NCBI GenBank assembly: GCA_016763895.1
Contig: JAESSV010000018.1
Location: forward strand, 1-23,458
Direction of reading: 5' to 3'
DNA: 23,458 nucleotides
Source of the DNA: Magnetovibrio sp.
GTDB taxonomy: Bacteria > Pseudomonadota > Alphaproteobacteria > Rhodospirillales > Magnetovibrionaceae
Shown: piece by piece, positions 15,124 through 22,665 of the stretch
Numbering within the stretch: position 1 is the first letter of the stretch
How the letters are laid out: each line of letters begins with the position of its first letter
Position numbers and translations under genes: made by a program
Notes under the pieces: model-generated
What the model saw: only the letters and a program-made list of their open reading frames with translations
Databases searched by the model: none
What the model was told of the DNA's origin: nothing

Positions 15124-18100
15124 CTACCTCAAGAAATTATGGAGGTTCAAGGTGCGGATCTTGGCCATGGCTTGATAAGAGGCTTCCAAGGCTTTTTGAT
15201 CATCAAGCAAGGACGTGATGATGGCCAATTTATCAATGCCTTCCAACGTCGAAATACGCGCTTCATAAAAACCAATCAGCCTGGTGTGGTCCGTATTCAA
15301 GTTCAAAATTGTGTTGCGTTGATAGCCCAGTGTCAGGGTGACTTCTTGAAGTGAACTTGTGAACCCTTCTTCATATTTTGGGTTCGTGACATTGTTATAA
15401 TTTTGAGCCAATTCCATCAAATTGCGGGCATCTTCAATGCGGTTGGTATGTGCGGATTGGTCAAGCCCGCCCGCTGTGCCGTACTTCCCTTGAGCCAGAA
15501 TGGCCAACGCGCGAATGGCCTTTTCAAAGGCTGGGTCTACGGCATTTAAATCCAAAGTAATGGACCGATTGTCCGACGCTCTATAGGTTTGCGACAGCAT
15601 ATCGCCACTGTAATAATTTATGGATTGTACTGTGCCATCGGCTTGGGTGACGACGGCTGTGTCATCGTTATTTTTCACCGTGGTAATGGTTGGGGCTGCT
15701 TCAACATCAAATACATTTGTGGTTTGTGACATGTCGATGCTAAAGGTTCCACCGACCGCATTGGCGGTGACGACCAAGGTGCCATTGGGTGATAAGTTGT
15801 TCGCGATGGTCACGTTTTCCGCAGCTTCAATCGCAGCCTTTTTGGCCGTCAAGAAGGCTGTTGCTGCGCCAACATTGCTAACCGTGGCCGTCAAAACATG
15901 CGTATAAGAATTGCCATTAATGACCATGGTCATTTCATCGCCAACTTCGTAACCCAATGAGGCTGTTGCTGTTTTAACCAGTGCAGACGCCTGGGTGTTG
16001 TCGTGTACCCGATCGGTCGCGGTGTTGGCGGATGAAACAAATCCAATGCCTGCGTTGTTTGTTTCGGTAAGTTTTAAAACGCCACCCACGGCGGTGATCG
16101 TAAGGTCCAGCCCCGCCGCATCAATGGCTGCTTTTAATCCAACGGCGACATCATTGGCGACGGTGCTGGCGGCCGTGAAGCTATAAGCGACGGCCCCGGC
16201 ACCTTCTACGTCAAGGGTAATGCTAAACTGGTCACCCACCTCAATCGTGCCGCCAACGGTATAGTCTTCAACCTGGGCCGTGACGCCGGCGCTGTGGGCG
16301 GTGACGCCGGTTGGTCCTGAGAAGGTTTGTGTGTTGTCAACGGGGACATCCGTGGCGGTCACGTTGGTGGTGGCAAAAGACGTTCCGGCCGCGACACCGG
16401 TGATGGTGATGGCCGATGTGCCGCCGCTTGCGGCGGTGACACCTGCGTTGCCATTGATCAAAGCCGCTAAGCCCGTGGCAACGCTTGCCGCCGTTGCTGC
16501 TGTTGCCGTAAAGGCATACGCCGTGCCGTCAACGTCTGCGGTAAAGACGTCACCGACTTCGACTGTACCCGATATGTTGATGGTATCCACTTGCGTGGTG
16601 GTAGGGTCCGCAGCCCAGGCAACGTTTGAAACTTGGGCAATTGAAACCGGGCTTTCGGTGGTGAGCGCCTCCAAAACCGTGACGCTTTTGCCATCGGAAG
16701 AAACGGACGCCACGGTGAAGGTGCCGTTGTTGCTTACGGTGTTCCCAATGGTGACTTTCATGCCGGCTTTAAGGGCCGTGAATGTGCCCGTTACACCTGA
16801 ATCGATGGTGTCATTGGCGCCGGTATTGGCGGTAAACGTAAACGCTTGTGCGGTGAGGTCCAAGGTGTTGGTTGCCGCTTTGACCACAACCGCTGTGCCG
16901 GTGCTGCCGGCGCCGGTTTCGGCGGTGACGGCTTCGTTGACGGTTAAGGTTTGTCCATTGTTGGCAACAGAAGCGATGGTATAGCTGGCATTGTTATTTG
17001 TGGTTCCGCCAAAGCTGATGGTCATGCCGGCGCTTAAAGCTCCAAACGTTCCCAAAACCCCTGAAGCAATGGTGTCATTTCCCGCATTTACGGTGAAATT
17101 AAAATTCTGTGCGGTCAGGTTAATGATGTTGCTTTTGGCGGTGCCTTCATCGGTAAGCTTAATTTCTTCAATGGTTAAGGTGGTGCCATCATTTTTCTTT
17201 ACAAAATAAGTGCCATCATTTTCGCCTGATCCGGCAACGCTAAACGTGCTGCCCGCAGTTATGGAGGAAATAGAATCAGCCTTGCCCGCGACAATCGTGC
17301 CCGCATCCCGGTTAAACGTGAGGTCTGTGAAGTTTGCAGAGCTCAGCGTTGACCCACCCGTTTTCGTCAAAGTGCTCGATATGTCATTTAATTTGTTGGT
17401 CAGCATTTTTGTGCGGACATCAACACTTTTTCCATCGGCACTAACCGCTTCAATCGTATAGCTGCCATTGTTGTTTGCGGTGCCGGTGATTTCAATGTTG
17501 CTGCCCACAGCGACATTTGAAAACTGGGCTGTGGTGGATGTAATGCGCCCAACACCTTTGGTGGTTGTTAAGCCATCGGCATCTTGGGTGAACGTCAACC
17601 AGTTGGTTTGTCCGGCACTATCTGCGGCTAGCTTATAGTCTTCCAAGTGGGCAAGACGGGTTTCTGGGTAAGATAAATTCACCCCGTCATATTTGTCCTG
17701 AAAGGCCCCCAATGTTGTCAGTCCAAGGTTAACGGGCTTTACATTGGTGCGGTTCCCGGAAAAAATATAGCGTCCGTTGATCTCGGTGTTGAGATAAGAT
17801 TGGATACTTTGGAGTTCCCGAAAAGCCGTCTCTTGGACTTCGCGAATGCCATTTTCGGTGGTGGGTTGTTGGTTGTTATACGATGTCAGAACCTTTTTGA
17901 CTTCGGTGAGCGAGGCATCGATTCCGGTTAACGTTAGGTCGGTCGTTTGCATTCGAACTTCTTGAATTCCATTATTCTTAACGTAATTCTTTAATTGAAG
18001 CGTATCGACCTCATAGGACACGAGGCGCTGGGTGTCTTCACCAATTCCGGCATAAGACTGAGCGCGCTGTTCGGTGGTAAGCTGCACCTGTGTGTTATTG

Positions 18101-18171
18101 ATCCGCGCTTGCAGCGTCATCATATAGCTGTTTAAAATTTGTTGCGATGCGTAATTTGCGATGCGTGACAT
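15124..18171 (-). CDS. flgL: FlgL, giant hook-filament junction protein (1015 residues)
   Basis: FlgL (HAP3) joins the hook to the filament. The N-terminus, MSRIANYASQQILNSYMM then ARINNTQVQLTTEQRAQSYAG, and the C-terminus, YNNVTNPKYEEGFTSSLQ then LLDDQKALEASYQAMAKI and LNLHNFLR, are family-typical. Family members usually have 300-500 residues. Here about residues 204-815 are inserted repeats of two kinds: four copies of an NNGSYTI-type unit (about 204-511) and three modules shared with FlgE and flagellin (about 529-815). The frame is intact throughout. GAGG lies 7 nt before the ATG. It is the last gene of the flgI-J-N-K-L operon, 40 bp after flgK, and its export chaperone FlgN is encoded upstream. 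Confidence 0.95.
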   Translation of the reverse strand: MSRIANYASQQILNSYMMTLQARINNTQVQLTTEQRAQSYAGIGEDTQRLVSYEVDTLQLKNYVKNNGIQEVRMQTTDLTLTGIDASLTEVKKVLTSYNNQQPTTENGIREVQETAFRELQSIQSYLNTEINGRYIFSGNRTNVKPVNLGLTTLGAFQDKYDGVNLSYPETRLAHLEDYKLAADSAGQTNWLTFTQDADGLTTTKGVGRITSTTAQFSNVAVGSNIEITGTANNNGSYTIEAVSADGKSVDVRTKMLTNKLNDISSTLTKTGGSTLSSANFTDLTFNRDAGTIVAGKADSISSITAGSTFSVAGSGENDGTYFVKKNDGTTLTIEEIKLTDEGTAKSNIINLTAQNFNFTVNAGNDTIASGVLGTFGALSAGMTISFGGTTNNNASYTIASVANNGQTLTVNEAVTAETGAGSTGTAVVVKAATNTLDLTAQAFTFTANTGANDTIDSGVTGTFTALKAGMKVTIGNTVSNNGTFTVASVSSDGKSVTVLEALTTESPVSIAQVSNVAWAADPTTTQVDTINISGTVEVGDVFTADVDGTAYAFTATAATAASVATGLAALINGNAGVTAASGGTSAITITGVAAGTSFATTNVTATDVPVDNTQTFSGPTGVTAHSAGVTAQVEDYTVGGTIEVGDQFSITLDVEGAGAVAYSFTAASTVANDVAVGLKAAIDAAGLDLTITAVGGVLKLTETNNAGIGFVSSANTATDRVHDNTQASALVKTATASLGYEVGDEMTMVINGNSYTHVLTATVSNVGAATAFLTAKKAAIEAAENVTIANNLSPNGTLVVTANAVGGTFSIDMSQTTNVFDVEAAPTITTVKNNDDTAVVTQADGTVQSINYYSGDMLSQTYRASDNRSITLDLNAVDPAFEKAIRALAILAQGKYGTAGGLDQSAHTNRIEDARNLMELAQNYNNVTNPKYEEGFTSSLQEVTLTLGYQRNTILNLNTDHTRLIGFYEARISTLEGIDKLAIITSLLDDQKALEASYQAMAKIRTLNLHNFLR
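15730..16590 (-). repeat. Three beta-rich modules (A, B, C) in FlgL
   Basis: Module A (about 16370-16590) begins DTINISGTVEVGDVFTADV and has VATGLAALINGN. Module B (about 16000-16275) begins DYTVGGTIEVGDQFSITLDV. Module C (about 15730-15965) begins GYEVGDEMTMVINGNSYT. A and B match FlgE in sequence and order; C matches flagellin module 3. Confidence 0.8.
16640..17560 (-). repeat. Four NNGSYTI-type repeats in FlgL
   Basis: A unit of F-x-x-L-x-x-G-M-x-I-x-I-x-G-T-x-x-N-N-G-S-Y-T-I followed by an A-S-V-x-x-D-G-K-S-V-T-V strand occurs as ITGTANNNGSYTIEAVSADG, VAGSGENDGTYFVKKNDG, FGGTTNNNASYTIASVANNG and IGNTVSNNGTFTVASVSSDG. The last two copies also share a preceding LDLTAQAFTFT-type strand. Confidence 0.85.
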
Positions 18172-18211
18172 TGTATTACCTCAACTCTGGCATTCTACCA
18201 GTTCGATTAGA

Positions 18212-20431
18212 TCAGACGATGCTTTCCAGAGCGTCAAACATTTTTTGGATGGTTGAAATGACTCGGGCAGCCGCCCCATAGGCTTGTTCAAAAGCCATCA
18301 AGTTTGTCATTTCTTCATCCAGATTAACGCCTCTAAAGTTGTCAGACTTAGCTTGAAGACTGTCAGATAGAGATTGCTGGAAAGCTAAATCAGCATCATT
18401 CACGCTGGTTATGGACGCGCTGTAACTGATGATTGATGTTGAAAAACTGGTGAACGTGACGTTCAAAGCGGTCATGCCACCGGTTTCATTGAATTGGGTT
18501 GACAGAGCCATTTGATCGGCCAATGCGGTGATGTTTGTACCATTGGCAAAGCTCATGATGTATTCCCCGGCGCTGCCTTTTGCGGCATCCCATTGCAGGC
18601 TGGCCCGAGCAATTTTGCTGGGTGTGCTGACAAGGTCAGCCCGAACTCTGATTTGTTGTGATGTGCGCGCGGACGCACCTTCCATGCCGAGCGAGCTCTT
18701 AAAATTATTGGTCCCGGTGATAATCATATCGTCACCGGTCGCTTCCGCCAAACGGAGCCGGAAACCAGCACCTTCCGGAACTTTGGATGCGACCACGCCG
18801 ATATCGACTGTGTCATTAATCTGAGCCACCATTTGGTCCAGCGTCATGCCCGCCGTTAAGTCTACCGATGTCGCGCCAATGGTTGCTGCGATTCCTGAGG
18901 AGGTGTTATGGAAGCTCAGCGTGGTTGCCGCACCAAGTGTGAACGTGGGGCTAAGGATTTTACTGTCTTGAATGTTGTCGGGTAAATCATCAACGAAGAA
19001 ATCATTGAGCCCAAACAAATTTGAAAACCCAGAAACTGCTTCCGTTCCTCCGACTGCAGCCCCGTTGGCGTCCAATGTAATGCTGGCGGCTTGGGCCGTG
19101 CTGCCATCGGCTGTTGCCACTTCATCACGAAACGCAAGGTAGGATGTGGTGGTGTTTAAGTCGATGGACAGCTTGCCATTTGTGGTGTTGCTTAAACCAA
19201 CTTTTGCCCCCGTAATCCCTTTTGATTTTAACCAGTCTTCGATCGTGGTGGCAACTTCAGAAATGGTCCAGTCGCCATGCGAGGTTTGGGCTGCTGTTCC
19301 CATGGTGGCATCCACCATGATGGTGTTAAGCGTCGTTACGGATGTTTGGTTGCCGCTGGAATCCATCAAGGCAATCGTGACATCAGAGGTGCCATCCAAC
19401 TTCATGGTTTGCGTTCCATCAATAAAGCTGCGCGTTCCAGACATGGATTGAAAGCCAGGGTAAGACGTGCCCGCGTTATGAACCGCGTTAACGGAGTCCC
19501 GCAATTTGGCACCGAACTCATCCAATTGACTTTGAATGTTGGTAAAGACGGTATCCCTTAAATCAATGAGCCCCTTAAGCTTGCCGCTGCGCACTTCCGT
19601 GGTGATATCGTTTAGGGTCGAGTTCGAATTGCCAACATAAATTCCGTTGAGGTCACCTTCTGCGTGGGTGGTGGTGGATTGCATCGCACTGGCAGCCAAG
19701 TGGCTGACGGAGGGTGCTGAATTGTCCACCAATGAACGTCCAGCTTGGGTGAAGACCACCGCATCGCCATCGGCTCGGTAATAATACTGCACATCAATGG
19801 GGCTAGAGAGTTCATCAAGGGCGGCGTCGCGTTGATCACGAAGACCCGTGACATCCGCATTAATGGCTTTGCTGGCAACCAACTTGTTGTTGATTGTGTG
19901 AATGGTTGTGGTGAGCTGACCAATGCGGGTTGTTGCGGTGGTGATATCGGCATCCGTTTGAAGCCGCAATTCCTGGAGCGTTGCGCTCATACGGTGGAGC
20001 TTGTCAGAAACGTCTTGGCCTTTGCGCACAACTTCACTTTGTTCCATGGTGCTGGATGGATTAATGGCAAGCGTATCAACGGCATTGGTGAATTCCGTCA
20101 TGACGTGGCTCAGGGCCGTATTATCGGACGGCGTACCAAAGAGTTCTTGAAGACGTTGCAAGTACGGGTCTTTGGCGCTCAATGCATTGAGGCTGCCGAT
20201 TTCAATCCGCAAGCTTTTGAGCAAGCCTTCATCGATCTTACGGACGACGGACGCCACTTGAACACCAGAGCCAACACCACCGACAACGCGTTGTTCAAGG
20301 TTGACCACCTTACGGGAATATCCAGGCGAATTTACATTCGAGATATTATTCGATACGGTGTTTAGCGCCTCTTGGTTCGCAAGAAGACCACTTTGCGCCG
20401 TTCTCATTGCTAAGGTTAAACTACCAGACAT
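18212..20431 (-). CDS. flgK: FlgK, hook-filament junction protein HAP1
   Basis: FlgK lies between the hook and FlgL. The N-terminus carries LLANQEALNTVSNNISNVNS then PGYSRKVVNLE, the standard rod/hook signature. Residues about 90-230 form the FlgK helical domain (FTNAVDTLAINPSS, then LRDQRDAALDELS). The C-terminus reads SDNFRGVNLDEEMTNLMAFE then AYGAAARVISTIQKMFD. At 739 residues it is somewhat longer than typical but, unlike FlgE, FlgL and flagellin, it lacks the shared repeat modules. AAAGGA lies 8 nt before the ATG. It sits 64 bp after flgN and 40 bp before flgL. Confidence 0.97.
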   Translation of the reverse strand: MSGSLTLAMRTAQSGLLANQEALNTVSNNISNVNSPGYSRKVVNLEQRVVGGVGSGVQVASVVRKIDEGLLKSLRIEIGSLNALSAKDPYLQRLQELFGTPSDNTALSHVMTEFTNAVDTLAINPSSTMEQSEVVRKGQDVSDKLHRMSATLQELRLQTDADITTATTRIGQLTTTIHTINNKLVASKAINADVTGLRDQRDAALDELSSPIDVQYYYRADGDAVVFTQAGRSLVDNSAPSVSHLAASAMQSTTTHAEGDLNGIYVGNSNSTLNDITTEVRSGKLKGLIDLRDTVFTNIQSQLDEFGAKLRDSVNAVHNAGTSYPGFQSMSGTRSFIDGTQTMKLDGTSDVTIALMDSSGNQTSVTTLNTIMVDATMGTAAQTSHGDWTISEVATTIEDWLKSKGITGAKVGLSNTTNGKLSIDLNTTTSYLAFRDEVATADGSTAQAASITLDANGAAVGGTEAVSGFSNLFGLNDFFVDDLPDNIQDSKILSPTFTLGAATTLSFHNTSSGIAATIGATSVDLTAGMTLDQMVAQINDTVDIGVVASKVPEGAGFRLRLAEATGDDMIITGTNNFKSSLGMEGASARTSQQIRVRADLVSTPSKIARASLQWDAAKGSAGEYIMSFANGTNITALADQMALSTQFNETGGMTALNVTFTSFSTSIISYSASITSVNDADLAFQQSLSDSLQAKSDNFRGVNLDEEMTNLMAFEQAYGAAARVISTIQKMFDALESIV

Positions 20432-20495
20432 ATCATTTTCCTTTCTGGACCGTATCGTTGGGTTGTGTCAGAAGCATGCGCATTCTACGTTTGCC

Positions 20496-20951
20496 CTATA
20501 AATTCTCATCAATAGCGATGGAGGCACTTCTGGTTTTGGTGCTGTTGAGCGGGGCATCGGATTTTCCGTTTGACCCGTATGTGCCGGCCGTTGGCGTTGA
20601 ACTTCTCACGCTGTCTGCGACAATGGTCATGAACCGTTTCCCGGTTTCAATGTTGACTTTCAACACCCGCTCATTGGTTTCGACCAAACCTTGAAGATGT
20701 TCGCTTTGAATTTTAAGCTTTTCGATCAAGGCCGGCTCAACGCTGGCAATGCCTTGATCCGACTTTTCCATACCCAACACGCGAATTTCATAGGCACGGC
20801 TGAGTTTGGTTTTTTGATCCACCAGCGTTGAAATAACGGCAAGGTCATTTTTGGCTAGAGCAGCATTTTCTTGTTCTAAGATATCGATCAAGTGACCGGC
20901 AATGAAAAGCAAATCATCGATGCGATCTTTGGGGTCTAAGATTTCAGCCAT
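20496..20951 (-). CDS. flgN: FlgN-like export chaperone for FlgK/FlgL
   Basis: The 151-residue protein is largely helical, with a FlgN-type core: LLFIAGHLIDILEQENAALA then KNDLAVISTLVDQKTKLSRA and a second long helix pair to about residue 110. The last 40 residues are Ser/Thr-rich and probably disordered, as in FlgN chaperones that bind FlgK and FlgL there. FlgN escorts the junction proteins to the flagellar export gate. Its ATG overlaps the flgJ stop by one base (TAATG), with GGAG 8 nt upstream. Sequence similarity in this family is low, so position directly upstream of flgK and flgL is the main support. Confidence 0.82.
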   Translation of the reverse strand: MAEILDPKDRIDDLLFIAGHLIDILEQENAALAKNDLAVISTLVDQKTKLSRAYEIRVLGMEKSDQGIASVEPALIEKLKIQSEHLQGLVETNERVLKVNIETGKRFMTIVADSVRSSTPTAGTYGSNGKSDAPLNSTKTRSASIAIDENL

Positions 20952-21265
20952 TAGTTAATCTCCTGCAATTTGAGCATTTCGCCCATGACAGCTTTTGCAA
21001 TTCCAATGCCGCCAGATTTAGCGATTGTTTTTCCGTATTCGTCCATCATTTGTGAACGCCACATGTCTTCCGCTTGCCCACCACCAAACATGGTGTCGGA
21101 TTTGATGCCTTCAAACATGGGTTTGAGCATTTGGGAAATGAACACCGCTTCGAAATCTTCGGCGGTTTCCTTGATTTTTTGTAAGCTTGCGGTCTTGTTG
21201 ATCGTGGGCAAGGCCCGTCCGGTATTCAAGCTGGCTTGAGCGTTGAGGAGCGCGCTGGGTTCCAT
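20951..21265 (-). CDS. flgJ: FlgJ-type rod-binding protein (no muramidase domain)
   Basis: The 104-residue protein corresponds to the rod-binding N-terminal domain of FlgJ: AEDFEAVFISQMLKPMFEGI, then MWRSQMMDEYGKTIAKSGGI and IAKAVMGEMLKLQ. It caps rod assembly in the periplasm. The C-terminal peptidoglycan hydrolase domain of gammaproteobacterial FlgJ is absent, which is normal for alphaproteobacteria, where a separate enzyme does this. The ATG shares its A with the flgI stop (TAATG), and GAGG is 7 nt upstream. Start/stop overlaps on both sides imply translational coupling. Confidence 0.93.
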   Translation of the reverse strand: MEPSALLNAQASLNTGRALPTINKTASLQKIKETAEDFEAVFISQMLKPMFEGIKSDTMFGGGQAEDMWRSQMMDEYGKTIAKSGGIGIAKAVMGEMLKLQEIN

Positions 21266-22470
21266 TACATCACCTCAATTTCAGCTTGAAGAGCCCCAGC
21301 GGCCTTAATCGCTTGTAAAATGGTGATCATGTCCCGAGGACCGATGCCCAAGGCGTTCAAGGCGTTGACGAACTGTTGCAAAGACACACCGTCTTGCAAG
21401 ACCGCAAGTTGGCTGCCCGCATCTTGCGTGACAGCAACAGCCGTGCGGGGGACGGTGGTCGTGGTGCCAGTTGCCGAAAAAGGACCGGGTTGTGAAACTT
21501 GCGGTGTTTCCGTGATGCGAATGGTTAAGTTGCCTTGGGCCACAGCTACGGTTGAAAGACGAACATTTTCACCCATGACGATGATGCCAGATTGTTCATC
21601 AATAATCACGCGGGCCATTTGATCGGGTTCAATGCGCAATTGTTCAATGTCGGTCATCATGTCCACAGCCCGACCCTGATAGCTGTCGGGGACTGTAACC
21701 CTTACGGTGTTGGGGTCGGTGGAAACGGCGGCTGATGTGCCCAAAAAAGCGTTTACGGCTTGGGCGATGCGCCGGGCGGTGGTGAAGTCTGGGTTGCGAA
21801 GGCTTAAGTTCACGGTTTTCATGCCCGACAAATCGAAATCAATTTGACGTTCAACAATGCCGCCATTGGCGATCCGGGCCGAGGTGGGAACACCTTTGGT
21901 GACCGTTGTTCCTGCGCCACCGGCGGAGAAACCACCAACGGCGACCTGACCTTGGGAAACCACATATACGTTGCCATCGGCGCCCAATAAAGGCGTGACC
22001 AACAACGTGCCGCCCAACAAGCTTTTTGCATCGCCCAAGGAACTGACCGTGACGTCCAGGCGGGTGCCCTTATCGGAAAAGGGGGGCAAGGTGGCCGTAA
22101 CCATCACGGCCGCAACGTTTTTGGAATCCAAACCCGCCGCCGTAGGCTTAATGCCCAAGCGGTTCAGCATAGATTGTAAGCTTTGTTTGGTGAAATGACC
22201 GTCTTTGAGCTTGTCGCCGGTGCCGTTCAAACCCACAACAAGGCCGTATCCAACCAACATGTTGTCGCGAACGCCTTGGAAATCAACGATATCTTTAATA
22301 CGTGACGAAGCGTTGGCCGGGCTGGTCCAAGCCAAAATGATCAGCAAAATTAAACTTGCGATGCCGGCCGCCAAAGCTTCCCTAAACAGGCGGAGCATTG
22401 AGCTTAAAGGAGCCGCATGGGTTTCGCCAAGCTCCTTGTTCGCTGTCTTTAATGCAATTGCGCGGTTCAT
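21265..22470 (-). CDS. flgI: FlgI, flagellar P-ring protein
   Basis: FlgI forms the P-ring bushing around the rod in the peptidoglycan layer. The 401-residue sequence has a signal peptide (hydrophobic AAGIASLILLIILAW, likely cleavage after A54 in PANA) and then the invariant start RIKDIVDFQGVRDNMLVGYG followed by LVVGLNGTGD. Other conserved blocks include VTATLPPFSDKGTRLDV, LGDAKSLLGGTLLVTPLLG and the C-terminal LNALGIGPRDMITILQAIKA. The N-terminal extension before the hydrophobic segment (about 30 residues) is longer than usual. M25 is an alternative start but lacks a ribosome-binding site. It is the first gene of the operon, about 65 bp after a sigma-54 promoter. Confidence 0.97.
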   Translation of the reverse strand: MNRAIALKTANKELGETHAAPLSSMLRLFREALAAGIASLILLIILAWTSPANASSRIKDIVDFQGVRDNMLVGYGLVVGLNGTGDKLKDGHFTKQSLQSMLNRLGIKPTAAGLDSKNVAAVMVTATLPPFSDKGTRLDVTVSSLGDAKSLLGGTLLVTPLLGADGNVYVVSQGQVAVGGFSAGGAGTTVTKGVPTSARIANGGIVERQIDFDLSGMKTVNLSLRNPDFTTARRIAQAVNAFLGTSAAVSTDPNTVRVTVPDSYQGRAVDMMTDIEQLRIEPDQMARVIIDEQSGIIVMGENVRLSTVAVAQGNLTIRITETPQVSQPGPFSATGTTTTVPRTAVAVTQDAGSQLAVLQDGVSLQQFVNALNALGIGPRDMITILQAIKAAGALQAEIEVM

Positions 22471-22533
22471 GGTGTCATTCCCGTTCGTTGGTCTTTGTTT
22501 TGTGCGATATTGTTACCGCTTTCCTTATATATA

Positions 22534-22549
22534 TGCGAAAAGTGTGCCA
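22534..22549 (-). promoter_or_regulatory. Sigma-54 promoter of flgI-flgJ-flgN-flgK-flgL
   Basis: Minus-strand TGGCACACTTTTCGCA keeps the essential GG-N10-GC spacing and all of TGGCAC; the -12 element is TCGCA instead of TTGCA. The predicted start is near 22523, about 52 nt before the flgI ATG. It lies just after the terminator of the preceding gene, so the operon is independently transcribed. Confidence 0.85.
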
Positions 22550-22605
22550 CTTTTTGAGTATGTCTAAACCATTGAAATATATCGATTATATAGCAAACAT
22601 AAAGA

Positions 22606-22638
22606 ACCCTCGCCGGGTATCGGGTGCCGGGCGAGGGT
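22606..22638 (-). terminator. Terminator after the second hook-type gene
   Basis: A 9-bp perfect stem, ACCCTCGCC paired with GGCGAGGGT, encloses a GC-rich 15-nt loop. On the minus strand it is followed by TTCTTTATGTTTG, a moderately T-rich tail. It begins 28 bp after the stop codon of the right-edge gene. Confidence 0.75.
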
Positions 22639-22665
22639 AATTGTTGCCGAGTTAAGGGGGTGGGG

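Noticed and set aside
16280..16984. Open frame of 234 codons on the plus strand opposite flgL
   Set aside because: It is antisense to the repeat region, Val/Ala-rich, with repeats that simply reflect the flgL modules.
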